A stretch of 64,000 nt of DNA, from contig JAEUJY010000072.1 in assembly GCA_016794525.1 (NCBI GenBank), forward strand, positions 1-64,000, read 5' to 3'. Shown in pieces: positions 48,358-61,364 of this stretch. The translations under genes and the position numbers were made by a program. The first letter of the stretch is position 1. The number at the start of each line of letters is the position of its first letter. The notes beneath the pieces are model-generated. The model was not told where the DNA came from. It made no database searches and saw nothing but the letters and a program-made list of their open reading frames with translations. The DNA is from Myxococcales bacterium (lineage in GTDB: Bacteria > Myxococcota_A > Polyangia > Haliangiales > Haliangiaceae).

Positions 48358-50328
48358 ATGTCGCCCCGCGCTTCGCTTCGTTCCATCGCCTCTTCCGCCA
48401 CTCTCGCCGTCGTCGCGTCCGCGATGACCGGGTGCACCGACCCGGAGTTCGAGCCCCCCACCACGACTGCCACCGAGGAGCTGGTCGTGACCGCGACGCC
48501 GGATCTCACCGTGCTCGCGCCGACGCCGTGGGTTGCGCGGCACGGCATGACCGCTGCCGAGTACCAGGCCGAGTTCGACCAGTGGGTCGGGCAGGGTTAC
48601 CGGCTGACCGACGTGAGCGGCTACAACGTCAACGGCACGGTCCGCTACGCCGCGCTGTGGGAGAAGAAGGCCGGCCCGGAGTGGGTCGCGCGCCACGGCA
48701 TGACCTCGGCCGACTACCAGGGCTACTACAACACCTACGCCAGCCAGGGCTATCGGCTGACGCTCGTCGACGGCTACGAGTCGGGCGGCCAGGCGCGCTA
48801 CGCCGCGATCTGGGAGAAGACCACCGGCCCAGCGCTGGTCGCGCGCCACGGCCTGACCAGCGCCCAGTACCAGGCCCAGTACGATCAGTGGGTCGGGCAG
48901 GGCTACCGGCTGGCGCTCGTCGAGGGCTACGGCGTCGGCGGCACCGACTACTACGCCGCGATCTGGGAGAAGACCACCGGCCCGGCGCTGGTCGCGCGTC
49001 ACGGCATGACCGCCGCCACGTACCAGAGCAACTTCGACAGCTTCGTCGGGCAGGGCTACCGCCTGACCCACGTCAGCGCCTACCAGGTCGCGGGGGCCGA
49101 TCGCTACGCGGCGATCTGGGAGAAGGTCAGCGGCGGGGCGTCGGTGGCGCGCCACCGGCTGACCGCGCGCGACTACCAGCACGCGGTCATCGATCGCCAG
49201 CTGCAGGGCTATCGCCTGAAGAACATCGACGGCTACGCGCTGTCGCTGGCGGATCGCTACGCGGCGATCTGGGAGGCCGAGCCGACCTCGGTGACCGGCG
49301 ACTACTGCCGCAACGGCCAGTGCTTCGACCTCGGCGTGCTCGCCGCCGAGCTCGAGGACGCGATCGACCCCACGACGGCCAAGTGGGGCTTCGAGGTGCG
49401 GCGCGGGCGGACCGTCATCCAGCGCGCCGACGGGCCGGGCCGCACCGCGGCCGATCTGCCGATGACCGACTTCGGCGTGCACGACCGGTTCAACCCGGCC
49501 AGCGTGTCGAAGTCCATCACGTCGGTGGCGCTGCTGCAGCTGCTGGCCGAGCAGAACATCGCGATCGACACGCCGATCTGGACCTACCTGCCGGCGCACT
49601 GGGTGATCCCGGCCAACAACAAGACGATCACGTTCGCCGAGATCCTCAACCACACCAGCGGGCTGCGCAACGACGACGCCGGCGGCGCCTACAAGTACGC
49701 CAACATGGAGACGCTGATGGAGCACGAGATCGCCTTGGAGGACAAGGTCGACTCGTACGCCAACGTCAACACCGCGCTGGCGCGGGTGCTGGTGGCGAGC
49801 CTCGACGGCTACACCAGCTGGCTGACCGACCCCGACGGTAGTGCCGCCCGCTTCATCACCTACGTCAACCGCGAGGTGTTCGCGCCGCTCGGCATCTACG
49901 ACGTCGCGTACAAGGCGACTGGCGACGCGCCGACGCTGTTCTACCCGAACCCACCCGGCGCGGCGCACGGCACCGCCTACGGCGATTGGTCGCTCCAGCC
50001 GGGCAGCGCCGGCGCCCACGTCTCGCTGCACGAGCTGACCGTGTTCGCGGCCGCGACGTTCAAGGGCCTGCTGCTGCCGAGCTCGAAGATCGCCGAGATC
50101 AAGACCCACGAGCTGGGCTTCGCCGACTACGGGACCTACGCCGACGGCACCAAGTGCTACGGCAAGGGCGGCTACTTCCCGGGCGGCAACATGAACGGCG
50201 GCGCCGAGCTGTCCACCGTGCTCATCTACTGCGACAACGGCGTCGCCGCCGCGGTGATGATCAACGGCGGGTTGAACGCCGGGGAGCGCTTCAAGGCGGC
50301 CATGACCGCGGCGTTCGCGCCGCAGTGA
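48358..50328 (+). CDS. Secreted serine hydrolase with five BTRD1 repeats (polyglycine-hydrolase-like)
   Basis: ATG 48358 follows AAGGA at 6 nt. The signal ends VASAMTGC. Five repeats of about 48 residues (residues about 56-300) each read as W(V)ARHGMT ... YQ ... WVGQGYRL ... GY ... RYAA(I/L)WEK, the Bacterial Tandem Repeat Domain 1 pattern found with polyglycine hydrolases. A beta-lactamase-fold domain follows, with S382-V-S-K385 (NPASVSKSITSVALL), Y467-A-N (SYANVNTALARVL) and HTSGLRND. Fungal polyglycine hydrolases combine these parts to cut plant chitinases. Here the substrate is unknown, but an extracellular peptidase or esterase acting on glycine-rich protein is plausible. Confidence 0.88.
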   Translation: MSPRASLRSIASSATLAVVASAMTGCTDPEFEPPTTTATEELVVTATPDLTVLAPTPWVARHGMTAAEYQAEFDQWVGQGYRLTDVSGYNVNGTVRYAALWEKKAGPEWVARHGMTSADYQGYYNTYASQGYRLTLVDGYESGGQARYAAIWEKTTGPALVARHGLTSAQYQAQYDQWVGQGYRLALVEGYGVGGTDYYAAIWEKTTGPALVARHGMTAATYQSNFDSFVGQGYRLTHVSAYQVAGADRYAAIWEKVSGGASVARHRLTARDYQHAVIDRQLQGYRLKNIDGYALSLADRYAAIWEAEPTSVTGDYCRNGQCFDLGVLAAELEDAIDPTTAKWGFEVRRGRTVIQRADGPGRTAADLPMTDFGVHDRFNPASVSKSITSVALLQLLAEQNIAIDTPIWTYLPAHWVIPANNKTITFAEILNHTSGLRNDDAGGAYKYANMETLMEHEIALEDKVDSYANVNTALARVLVASLDGYTSWLTDPDGSAARFITYVNREVFAPLGIYDVAYKATGDAPTLFYPNPPGAAHGTAYGDWSLQPGSAGAHVSLHELTVFAAATFKGLLLPSSKIAEIKTHELGFADYGTYADGTKCYGKGGYFPGGNMNGGAELSTVLIYCDNGVAAAVMINGGLNAGERFKAAMTAAFAPQ

Positions 50329-50361
50329 GGTCAGGGCGCGGCGCACGCCGCGGCCCGACGG

Positions 50362-50526
50362 TCAGATCCCGCTGGTGGGTCTGCGCACGTGCTTGCGGAG
50401 CGGGACGCAGGTCACGTCGGCGCCCCTGACGTGCCAGATCACGCTGACGTAGCTGTGAAAGCGCAGCGCCTATTGGTCGGCCACCTCGGCTAGGCCTGGG
50501 TACCGCGACAGCGCCCCACCGGGCCG
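50362..50526 (-). pseudogene. Gene remnant with an internal amber codon
   Basis: On the minus strand, in the same frame as the stop of the gene at 50530, coding-like sequence reads ALSRYPGLAEVADQ, then TAG, then ALRFHSYVSVIWHVRG and DVTCVPLRKHVRRP, ending with TGA at 50362-50364. TGG to TAG (Trp to stop) would explain the amber codon, but no start is visible. It is a fossil of an unknown gene. Confidence 0.45.
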
Positions 50527-50529
50527 ACC

Positions 50530-51624
50530 TTACTCGGGTTCGCTACAACCAGAGACACAGAACTCTACGCAGAACCACTTGCACTGGCCGTCGCCCCACC
50601 CGCGTTCACAAGAAATGTCGATCAAGGCGCCATCACTGGTCGTCTGCTCGGCATGGAGCGAGCCGCTGCAGACGGAGGCGGTGCCCTCGAAGCCTCCGCC
50701 GCTTCCTTGTGTTGTCACTGGATCGAGCAGCAGGTCGATTGGATCGGGTTCAAACTGCGCGGCGGCCTCCAAGAACTCGCAGCCTTCGCGGACCGTCGGA
50801 TCAGCAAGCTTGGCGACGGCGTTTGCCGCGTCAATGATCATGGTTCGAATCAGCGTCGTCACTCCGACGGTGCCGGCGAAGACGGCCCCGCCGGCGCCGA
50901 CAGTCCAGAGGAGTGCGCCACCGGTCATCATCGAGATTGCGGCGGAGTTGGCGGTGTTCATGCCATACAGTTCAATGAACGCGCCGGCCCAGGAGCCAAT
51001 GTCCGCGCACGTGAGGCTACCTGCCGCTGCGTCGATCGAGAGAAGCTCTCCAGTGACCACGTCGCCGGCCCCGTTCGTCACGACGCTTTCGTAGACGAAG
51101 CTGGTGCCTCGGATATCAAGCGTCATCGTGGCGAAGAAGTCGTCGATGCTCGGTGCCACGTAAGCTGTGCCCGTCCACAGCGGCACCGCACGCGTGAATC
51201 TCAAGCCGCTGAGTTGCTCGATGTGTATTGCGCCGCCGCCCGCGCGGACGTGCAAGTCGGTTATCGACGCGAGGCTGATCAGGTATCCGCCGTAGCAGGC
51301 CCCTGCAGTCGCGCTCGTCGGACATGGTACGTCCGAGAGCGCATAGGTCCGATAGCGGATGCCACGGCCGACGGTGAAGGCCACGCAGCCGTCGACCGGG
51401 ATCAGCGGAGCTGCAGCGGCCTCAGCTTGACAGGCGTGCCAGCTCAAGAGCGGGTCCGTTTCGCCGGCGGCTGCGAGGATCCTCGTGACCGTCCCTGAAT
51501 CTAGCGGTGCACCAGCGAACCTGGCAGTTGCGATCGGTGACGGTGATGAGGAACCCGTAGCGGCCAAGACCGACGAGGACATGGTTGTGGCGAGGATGAC
51601 GAGACCCCAATGAAGCATATGCAT
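50530..51624 (-). CDS. Secreted protein with atypical codon use
   Basis: ATG 51624 gives a signal peptide (MHMLHWGLVILATTMSSSVL, cleavage near LAA). The 364-residue product has a beta-rich N-terminal half (FAGAPLDSGTVTRILAAAGE, LRFTRAVPLWTGTAYVAPSI), a hydrophobic stretch (GALLWTVGAGGAVFAGTVGV) and a Cys-rich C-terminus (ISCERGWGDGQCKWFCVEFC). Third codon positions carry much more A/T than neighbouring genes, which suggests recent transfer. No homologue is recalled; the hydrophobic stretch could be a membrane or core segment. Confidence 0.72.
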   Translation of the reverse strand: MHMLHWGLVILATTMSSSVLAATGSSSPSPIATARFAGAPLDSGTVTRILAAAGETDPLLSWHACQAEAAAAPLIPVDGCVAFTVGRGIRYRTYALSDVPCPTSATAGACYGGYLISLASITDLHVRAGGGAIHIEQLSGLRFTRAVPLWTGTAYVAPSIDDFFATMTLDIRGTSFVYESVVTNGAGDVVTGELLSIDAAAGSLTCADIGSWAGAFIELYGMNTANSAAISMMTGGALLWTVGAGGAVFAGTVGVTTLIRTMIIDAANAVAKLADPTVREGCEFLEAAAQFEPDPIDLLLDPVTTQGSGGGFEGTASVCSGSLHAEQTTSDGALIDISCERGWGDGQCKWFCVEFCVSGCSEPE

Positions 51625-51948
51625 GGCGGTCTGCTGTTGCAGCGGACGTACCACTGAGCGACGTCGGCAACGCCGCGAACTATCGCGACCCACGTGGGCC
51701 ATGAATGGCGAACCATGAGCGGAGTGCTTGATTCTCAGCGGATCACGAGCATCGAACCTCCGCGGCCGCCCGGCCCGCCTCCTACGGAAGTGGCGGGTCA
51801 TGGCGCCCTGTCAGAATCGTCGTGGCGATGGCTGGGTCTCGATCCCGAGAGTCCGGCACGTCGACAAGAGAGCCCGCTGCGCGCCACGCCGCGCGCACAG
51901 CGCGGGCGAACGCTGGCGGCGACGACGTCGAGCGACTGCCCTGGCGAC
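51625..51948 (+). other. 324-bp intergenic region holding a fossil of the sigma-54 gene's 5' region
   Basis: No intact gene is visible. On the plus strand, 51799-51867 resembles 52685-52772 around the start of the sigma-54 activator, including ATGGCTGGG, ATCGTCGTGGCG and CACGTCGAC-type matches, and can be read as a diverged N-terminus. The rest shows nothing recognisable. Confidence 0.5.
51799..51867 (+). repeat. Diverged copy of the 52685-52772 start region
   Basis: Shared blocks are CATGGCGCC, ATCGTCGTGGCG, ATGGCTGGG and ACGTCGAC, in the same order. The copy lacks the 16-nt insert that holds the -10-like TAGATT. Translated, MAGSRSRESGTST matches [13 protein letters not shown]. Confidence 0.55.
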
Positions 51949-52626
51949 TCATCGCAGCCGGCGCCATAGCTCGGCGAGGTCGGCGAGCAGGGCGGTGGTG
52001 GGCTGGCCCTTGATCGCGAGGCCACACGACATCACCTGGTCGGCGCGCCACGCGGCGAGGAGGTGCCAGGTCTGGGGCCACGTGGGGTCGGTCGCAGCGT
52101 GGCGCACCAGCAGGGCGGCGGGCCAGCCGCCGCCGCGGGCGCGCGGGTGCGCGAGCGGTGCGCGCCACGCCACCTCGTAGCCAGGGGGCGACGCGGCCAT
52201 CGCGTCGACACAGCGATCGAGCGGTGGCGCCTGGGCGGCGAACGCCAGCGGTCGCGCGAACACGGTGGCCTGCGGCGGCGCGGTCCACGCCGCGCCGCTG
52301 GCGACGGAGGTGCGCGCCCATACCGCTGGGACGCTCACCATCACGCCGTCGACGTCGTGATCGATCCAGCGGCCGTCGCTCGGCGGCGCCGGGTCCAGGA
52401 GCTGGCTCGCGACCCTGCGCAGTAGGTCGCGACGGAAGCCCGCCACCGGAGCGACGAGCGCGGGGGCGATCGGCCTGGCGCCGGGCCCGCCGGGCACGGC
52501 GGCGTGGATCGCTTCGAGGGCGGAGCGCACGACGGCGGCCGGCTCGCTGGGCGGCGTCGGCTTGGGAAGCGGGCCGGGGGGTGGTGCGCCGAGGAACGTG
52601 GGCTCGCGGGGAGGCTTGTCGGTCAT
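51949..52626 (-). CDS. Hypothetical soluble protein
   Basis: The 225-residue product from ATG 52626 has a Pro-rich N-terminus (PTFLGAPPPGPLPKPTPPSE), an Arg/Ala middle and a C-terminal helical part (WHLLAAWRADQVMSCGLAIK, TTALLADLAELWRRLR). It is cytoplasmic by sequence. The family is not recognised. It lies divergently from the sigma-54 activator gene and shares its upstream region. Confidence 0.65.
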   Translation of the reverse strand: MTDKPPREPTFLGAPPPGPLPKPTPPSEPAAVVRSALEAIHAAVPGGPGARPIAPALVAPVAGFRRDLLRRVASQLLDPAPPSDGRWIDHDVDGVMVSVPAVWARTSVASGAAWTAPPQATVFARPLAFAAQAPPLDRCVDAMAASPPGYEVAWRAPLAHPRARGGGWPAALLVRHAATDPTWPQTWHLLAAWRADQVMSCGLAIKGQPTTALLADLAELWRRLR

Positions 52627-52716
52627 GCCATCGCGACCAGCAAGGCTCGGGCCGACGAGGCCCGCGGCTTGCAGTCGCGTCGGCCATGGCGCCTTTGATC
52701 GGATCGTCGTGGCGTG

Positions 52717-52722
52717 TAGATT
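52717..52722 (+). promoter_or_regulatory. -10-like hexamer TAGATT, 5 nt before ATG 52728
   Basis: TAGATT with a TG one base upstream (extended -10 type), then N5-ATG. It is absent from the fossil copy at 51799. Confidence 0.42.
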
Positions 52723-52727
52723 CGCGG

Positions 52728-54503
52728 ATGATGGCTGGGCCGCGACCTCCAGAGACCGGGACGTCGACGATGGCGTCGGCCGGGCTGGACGAGCGGCGGG
52801 AGGAGCAGCGGGTGCTGGTGGTGCTGCGGCACGGGGCGATCGAGGAGCGGACGCTGCCGCCGGCGGGGACGCTGACGATCGGGCGGGACGAGGCGGTCGA
52901 CGTCACGATCGCCGATCGGTCGGTGTCGCGGCACCACGCGACGTTGCGCATCGAGGCGGACGGCGTGGTGACGGTGGCCGACGAGGGCAGCCGCAACGGC
53001 ACGACGGTCGGCGGGCGCCGGGTCGGCCGCGAGCCGGTGGTCGTCGGGGAGCGCGAGACGCTGGTCTTCGGCGACGTCGCCTGCCACCTGATGACGACGC
53101 GGCGGTCGGCGTTCCGCTCGGACCTGCGGCTCGAGGCCGCCGAGTTCGATCGCCGGCTGGCCCACGAGGGCGAGCGGGCGCTGCGCTACGAGCACAGCGT
53201 CAGCGTGCTGGCGATCCGGTTCGTGCCCGGCGACGCCGAGGCGCTGGGCCGGGCCCTGCGGGCGGTCTCCGGCAACCTCACCGACCTCGATCTATACGTC
53301 GCCCGCGACGCCGAGGCGGTCGACGTCATGCTGGTCGAGACCGACCGCGCCGAGGCCCGGATCGAGGCCGACCGGCTGGCGGCGGCGCTGGCCGAGGTGC
53401 ACCCCGCGCGGATCGGCGTCGCCACGTTCCCCGGCGACTCGCCGTCGCCCGCGCTGCTGGCCGCCGCCGCCGACCTGGCCGCCCGCGGCGCCGCCGGTCC
53501 GGGCGTGTACCCGGCCACCGACGCGGTCCGCGTGCTGCGGTTCGCCGACCGCGAGGTGATCGTCGCCGACCGCGCGATGCACCGGGTGTTCGGGCTGATC
53601 GAGCGGGTCGCGCCGACCGAGCTGAGCGTGCTGTTCACCGGCGAGACCGGCACCGGCAAGGAGGTCGCGGCCACCGCGCTGCACGCGCTGGGGCCGCGCA
53701 AGCGCGCGCCGCTGGTCAGCCTCAACTGCGCGGCGTTGCCCGAGCAGCTGCTCGAGAGCGAGCTGTTCGGCCACGAGCGCGGCGCGTTCTCGGGGGCGGT
53801 GGCGGCCAAGCCGGGGCTGTTCGAGCAGGCCGCCGGCGGCACGCTCTTCCTCGACGAGATCGGCGAGATGAGCCCGCCGCTCCAGGCCAAGCTCCTGCGC
53901 GTCCTCGAGACCAAGCGGCTGCGCCGGGTCGGTGGCGTCGACGAGCGCGCCGTCGACGTGCGCGTGGTCTCGGCGACCCACCGCGATCTCGACCGCGAGG
54001 TCGCGACCGGCGGCTTCCGCGCCGACCTGCTGTACCGGCTGCGCGGCATGCAGATCGAGCTGCCGCCGCTGCGCGCGCGCCCCCACGAGATCCCGATCCT
54101 GGCGGCGCGGTTCGTCGCCGAGACGCTGCGCGCCGCCGGCCGCGAGGTGCTGCCGATCGCCGATGACGCCCAGGCGGCGCTGCGCGCGTACCGCTGGCCG
54201 GGCAACGTGCGCGAGCTGCGCCACGCGCTGACCAGCGCAGCGGTGCTGGCGGAGGGCGCCGCGATCACCGCGGCCGACCTGCCGGAGACCGTGCGCGCCG
54301 GGGGCGGATCGTCGCCGGGCCTGCGGGTGTCGGAGCCGGGCGACGACGGGCTGGCGCTCGACGAGGCGGTGCGCGCCTACGAGCGCGATCGCATCGAGCG
54401 CGCGATGGCCTCGGTCGGCGGCAACCAGACCCAGGCCGCCAAGCTGCTCGGCATCCCCCGCAAGACGCTGGTGTCGAAGCTGAAGATCCTCGGGCTGCGC
54501 TGA
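52728..54503 (+). CDS. FHA-domain sigma-54-dependent transcriptional activator
   Basis: An FHA domain (about 30-115; IGRDE, S67-R-H-H, NGT at 91) senses phosphothreonine. A region of about 130-255 resembles a degenerate GGDEF-type cyclase without the active motif. The AAA+ domain (275-500) has Walker A GETGTGKE (305-312), the sigma-54 contact loop GAFSGA (352-357, Ser in place of the usual Thr), Walker [12 protein letters not shown] (370-380) and WPGNVREL. A Fis-type helix-turn-helix lies at the end (about 555-591). Such FHA-sigma54 proteins in myxobacteria link Ser/Thr kinase signals to transcription. The target promoters are unknown. Confidence 0.93.
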   Translation: MMAGPRPPETGTSTMASAGLDERREEQRVLVVLRHGAIEERTLPPAGTLTIGRDEAVDVTIADRSVSRHHATLRIEADGVVTVADEGSRNGTTVGGRRVGREPVVVGERETLVFGDVACHLMTTRRSAFRSDLRLEAAEFDRRLAHEGERALRYEHSVSVLAIRFVPGDAEALGRALRAVSGNLTDLDLYVARDAEAVDVMLVETDRAEARIEADRLAAALAEVHPARIGVATFPGDSPSPALLAAAADLAARGAAGPGVYPATDAVRVLRFADREVIVADRAMHRVFGLIERVAPTELSVLFTGETGTGKEVAATALHALGPRKRAPLVSLNCAALPEQLLESELFGHERGAFSGAVAAKPGLFEQAAGGTLFLDEIGEMSPPLQAKLLRVLETKRLRRVGGVDERAVDVRVVSATHRDLDREVATGGFRADLLYRLRGMQIELPPLRARPHEIPILAARFVAETLRAAGREVLPIADDAQAALRAYRWPGNVRELRHALTSAAVLAEGAAITAADLPETVRAGGGSSPGLRVSEPGDDGLALDEAVRAYERDRIERAMASVGGNQTQAAKLLGIPRKTLVSKLKILGLR

Positions 54504-54574
54504 CGCGGCGTCCGCGTAGGTGGCGGCTCGCGACGAGCGCGTGGGGCGGCGCGCGACGGCCGCGCGCCTGCGGC

Positions 54575-55453
54575 TCACAGCATCGGGCCGCCGTACGGCG
54601 CGGCGCCCATCGTCGCCGGGTTCCAGCTGGTGAACACCTGCACCGGGTAGTCGAACGCCGGGCCGCCGGCCGGGTCGGTGCACGTCGTCGGGTAGCGCTG
54701 CGCGGTCGCGCCGGCGTAGGCGCAGGTCGCGGCGCTGTACATCGTGCGCGCGCTGTAGTGGTTGCAGATCGTGAGGCCGCCGGGGCACACGCGCTGCGAC
54801 TCGTCGGGCGCGTTCGCGGCGTGGCCGCCGATGACGACCTCGGGGCGATTCGCGAACAGGTTACCGGCCGCGGCGAGCTCCTGGTACGAGTACGCGGCGG
54901 GGCAGTCGGGGGTGAACTCGGTCTTGATGCAGATCTCGACGGCGTTCGCGTAGAAGTCGACGTTCACCGCCAAGCCGGCGGTGATGATCGACTGCACGCG
55001 GTCGTTCCACGGCGAGGTCAGGGCGCTGCGCGCGAGCCCGAACGCGCCGGCGGTCGCGGTGCCGGTCGCCGGGTTGGCGACCACGTCGCCCTTGCCGGCA
55101 CCGACGCGGATGATGTAGCGGAGCAGATCGCTGCGCACTGGATCGACGCCCACCCACGCGCGCCACTCCGCGGCGAGCGCGCACGAGGTGCCGCCGGCGG
55201 TGGTCGTCGCGGTGCCGGGCTGACACAGCGCGCGGATCGCTCCGCCGGGCAACGCGATGCCCGCGGGCCCGAGCACGGGCGGCCCGAGCTCCAGCGGCGC
55301 TCGCTGCCAGCTCCCCGGCGGCAGGCCGTTGTCATCGCAGGTCGTGCACTTCGACGCGGCCTGATCAGCGGCGCCGAGCGACGGCTCGTCGACCGTGTCG
55401 ACACAGGCGGCCAGCGAGGCGAGTGCGGCGAGTGACAGGACACGGGTGAGCAT
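54575..55453 (-). CDS. Predicted lipoprotein with conserved Cys residues
   Basis: ATG 55453 follows GGAGG. The signal (MLTRVLSLAALASLAAC) has a lipobox. The mature part of about 275 residues contains CTTCDD, CQPGTATTTAGGTSCALAAE, DFYANAVEICIKTEFTPDCP, CPGGLTICNHYSARTM and CAYAGATAQRYPTTC, at least ten Cys in pairs. This indicates a disulphide-rich fold outside the cytoplasm. Phrases such as SWNPATMGAAPYGGPML at the C-terminus recall myxobacterial lipoproteins of the same type. The function is unknown. Confidence 0.78.
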   Translation of the reverse strand: MLTRVLSLAALASLAACVDTVDEPSLGAADQAASKCTTCDDNGLPPGSWQRAPLELGPPVLGPAGIALPGGAIRALCQPGTATTTAGGTSCALAAEWRAWVGVDPVRSDLLRYIIRVGAGKGDVVANPATGTATAGAFGLARSALTSPWNDRVQSIITAGLAVNVDFYANAVEICIKTEFTPDCPAAYSYQELAAAGNLFANRPEVVIGGHAANAPDESQRVCPGGLTICNHYSARTMYSAATCAYAGATAQRYPTTCTDPAGGPAFDYPVQVFTSWNPATMGAAPYGGPML

Positions 55454-55613
55454 CGACAGGGTCCTCCGTTGTAGGGGAGCGTACACGAGCGACGCAGGAC
55501 ACTGCACGGGTCGATCCACCGGCCGGGGTGCCTCGACCGCGCCGAACTGCTCGGAACTCCGATGCCGGGACCGCGTGCTCGACCGGTGGGTGCTCTGATT
55601 CCAGCACCCCTGC

Positions 55614-59612
<3,999 letters not shown>

Positions 59613-59652
59613 GATACCGGCTCCGCAGCACGCCGCGTGCCAGCCAACAGGC

Positions 59653-60603
59653 TCACCGCCCCAGCGACGCCTCGAACATCCCGCGCGGCACCCAGCTGAT
59701 CGCGATCCACCTCCAGCTCGCGCCGTCCTTCTCGACCAGGATGATCGGCACCAGCTCGACCGCCTTGGCCCCGACCTTGCGGGCGGCGGTGCCCCACAGG
59801 AACGCCGCGTTGCCGCGCTCGACCGCCGCGAGGTAGGTGATGTCGAGCGGGAGCTGATCCCAGGTCCGCGCGAGCTGTGCGATCGCCGCCGGCTTGGTCG
59901 CGAGCTCCTTGGGCCCGGTCCCGGCGGCGCCGATCGCCCGCGGGCTCACGTGATCGGCGAAGTGGCCGACCCACGACATGACCTCCTTCGCGACGCCGGT
60001 CGCGGGCGCCAGATGGCGGATGGCCGGCTGCGTGGCCTCGTCGAGCAGCCGGCGCTCGGGCAGAGACGGCGCGTACGCGACCGCGGCGATCTTCCACGCA
60101 CCCTGCTGATCGACGGCGATGCCGGTCAGCCGCAGCGTGGTCTTGCCCTTGATCGTGACGTCGACGTCGGCACCCGGGCTGCCGTCGACCGACAGCTTGA
60201 CCGCGACCTGGAAGAACGCGACGTGGTTCGCGTCGTCGACGTAGATCGCGGGCTTGCCGACCGAGGCGTACTTGTACGAGCCGAGGATGTCGGTCGCGCG
60301 CTCGTAGAGGTTGAACGGACTCTTGCAGGCGTCCGGGTCGTCGGGGCATCCGAACGCGGTGCTGTCGGCGCTGCCGTCGGGACGGGTGATGTGCGCGCCG
60401 TCGGCGAGCGTGCTCAGGAACGCGCCCTCGGTCTTGATCGACGCGGCGATGTGCGCGCGCACCAGCTTGTCGACCGCGGCGGTGCTGCGCTGATCGGCGA
60501 CCGCGGGGCCGGCCGCGGCGACGACGAGGACGCAGGCCAGCGCGCACACGCGCAGGGGTGGGACGACAGGCGCGAGCGTGATGGTGCGACGGTTCCGGAT
60601 CAT
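59653..60603 (-). CDS. Secreted protein of unknown function, possibly SnoaL-like
   Basis: ATG 60603 follows GGGAG. The signal peptide (VCALACVLVVAAAGPAVADQ) leads to a 280-residue mature protein. Its parts are TAAVDKLVRAHIAASIKTEG, an N-terminal helix, and two units with the phrases KYASVGKPAIYVDDANHVAF / GAWKIAAVAYAPSL and LAAVERGNAAFLWGTAARKV / ASWRWIAISWVPRGMFEASL. The 'x-x-W-(K/R)-(I/W)-x-x-(V/I)' closing strand of each unit resembles the cystatin-like SnoaL or DUF4440 fold, so two tandem domains may be present. That reading is tentative. Confidence 0.72.
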   Translation of the reverse strand: MIRNRRTITLAPVVPPLRVCALACVLVVAAAGPAVADQRSTAAVDKLVRAHIAASIKTEGAFLSTLADGAHITRPDGSADSTAFGCPDDPDACKSPFNLYERATDILGSYKYASVGKPAIYVDDANHVAFFQVAVKLSVDGSPGADVDVTIKGKTTLRLTGIAVDQQGAWKIAAVAYAPSLPERRLLDEATQPAIRHLAPATGVAKEVMSWVGHFADHVSPRAIGAAGTGPKELATKPAAIAQLARTWDQLPLDITYLAAVERGNAAFLWGTAARKVGAKAVELVPIILVEKDGASWRWIAISWVPRGMFEASLGR

Positions 60604-60751
60604 GGCGCTCCCTTCGGTCGGCTGACCAGCGAGACCGCCTGAGCACGTCCCATGCCATCGCCGTCGTGAACAAACGGCGGCGCGTGCGCTTGGAGTGTGT
60701 CGGCCACGGCGTCGTGCCGCGGCTCACCCAACCCGTTCACCAGGAACCGAC

Positions 60752-61204
60752 ATGAAGCGCCTCTCGATGATCATGCTGATGGCCGCGGCGATCGCGGTGG
60801 CCGGATGCAAGAAGAAGAGCCAACCCAAGCCCGCTCCGACGGCGGGGACGGGGACGCCCGCGGCGGGGACGGGGACGCCCGCGGCGATGTCCGACGCCGA
60901 GCTCGAGGCGCAGATGGCCGAGTACCTGACGATGATGGTCGCGCTCGGGAAGGCGCTCGATGACGCGGGCGGGGACTGCGGCAAGACCTCCGCTGGGATG
61001 AACGCGGTGCTCGACAAGTACGCGGCCGCGCTGGCCCGCGGCAAGGCGCTCACCCAGGACCCGGCGACCAAGGGTCGGATCGAGGCGTGGGGGCAGAAGC
61101 ACATGAGTGAGGTGATGGCACTCTCGATGAAGGTGGCGTCGGCCGGGCAGAAGTGCGGCAGCGACCCGGCGTTCCAGCAGACGATCGCGCGCCTCTCGCC
61201 CTGA
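60752..61204 (+). CDS. Predicted lipoprotein with a helical domain
   Basis: ATG 60752 follows AGGA. The signal (MLMAAAIAVAGC) has a lipobox. The mature part begins KKKSQPKPAPTAGTGTPAAG, with a 21-bp direct repeat (60841-60882) encoding GTGTPAA twice. A 100-residue helical domain with two Cys follows (LEAQMAEYLTMMVALGKALD, GGDCGKTSAGMNAVLDKYAA, VMALSMKVASAGQKCGSDPA). The family resembles small myxobacterial lipoproteins; no function is known. Confidence 0.75.
   Translation: MKRLSMIMLMAAAIAVAGCKKKSQPKPAPTAGTGTPAAGTGTPAAMSDAELEAQMAEYLTMMVALGKALDDAGGDCGKTSAGMNAVLDKYAAALARGKALTQDPATKGRIEAWGQKHMSEVMALSMKVASAGQKCGSDPAFQQTIARLSP
60841..60882 (+). repeat. 21-bp direct repeat in the lipoprotein linker
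   Basis: Two perfect copies of a 21-bp unit (each starting GGCGGGGACGGGGACGCCC) are in phase with the gene and encode GTGTPAA-type linkers. Confidence 0.75.
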
Positions 61205-61364
61205 CGCCTCGCGCGGGTGCTGGGATCTCGGCACGTGCTCTCGGATCGCCAGGGCCGCGGACCGCGGCCGCCGCAACGCGGTGAGACGACGACCGGGCGT
61301 GCTGGCGTGGGCCTTGCTGAGTTGACCGCGGCGGGCATCCACGCTCGCGTCTCGGAGGTCACTC

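Noticed and set aside
48277-50346. Minus-strand frame over the BTRD1 hydrolase
   Set aside because: The plus strand shows five repeats and the SxxK and YxN motifs; the minus frame has only low-complexity sequence.
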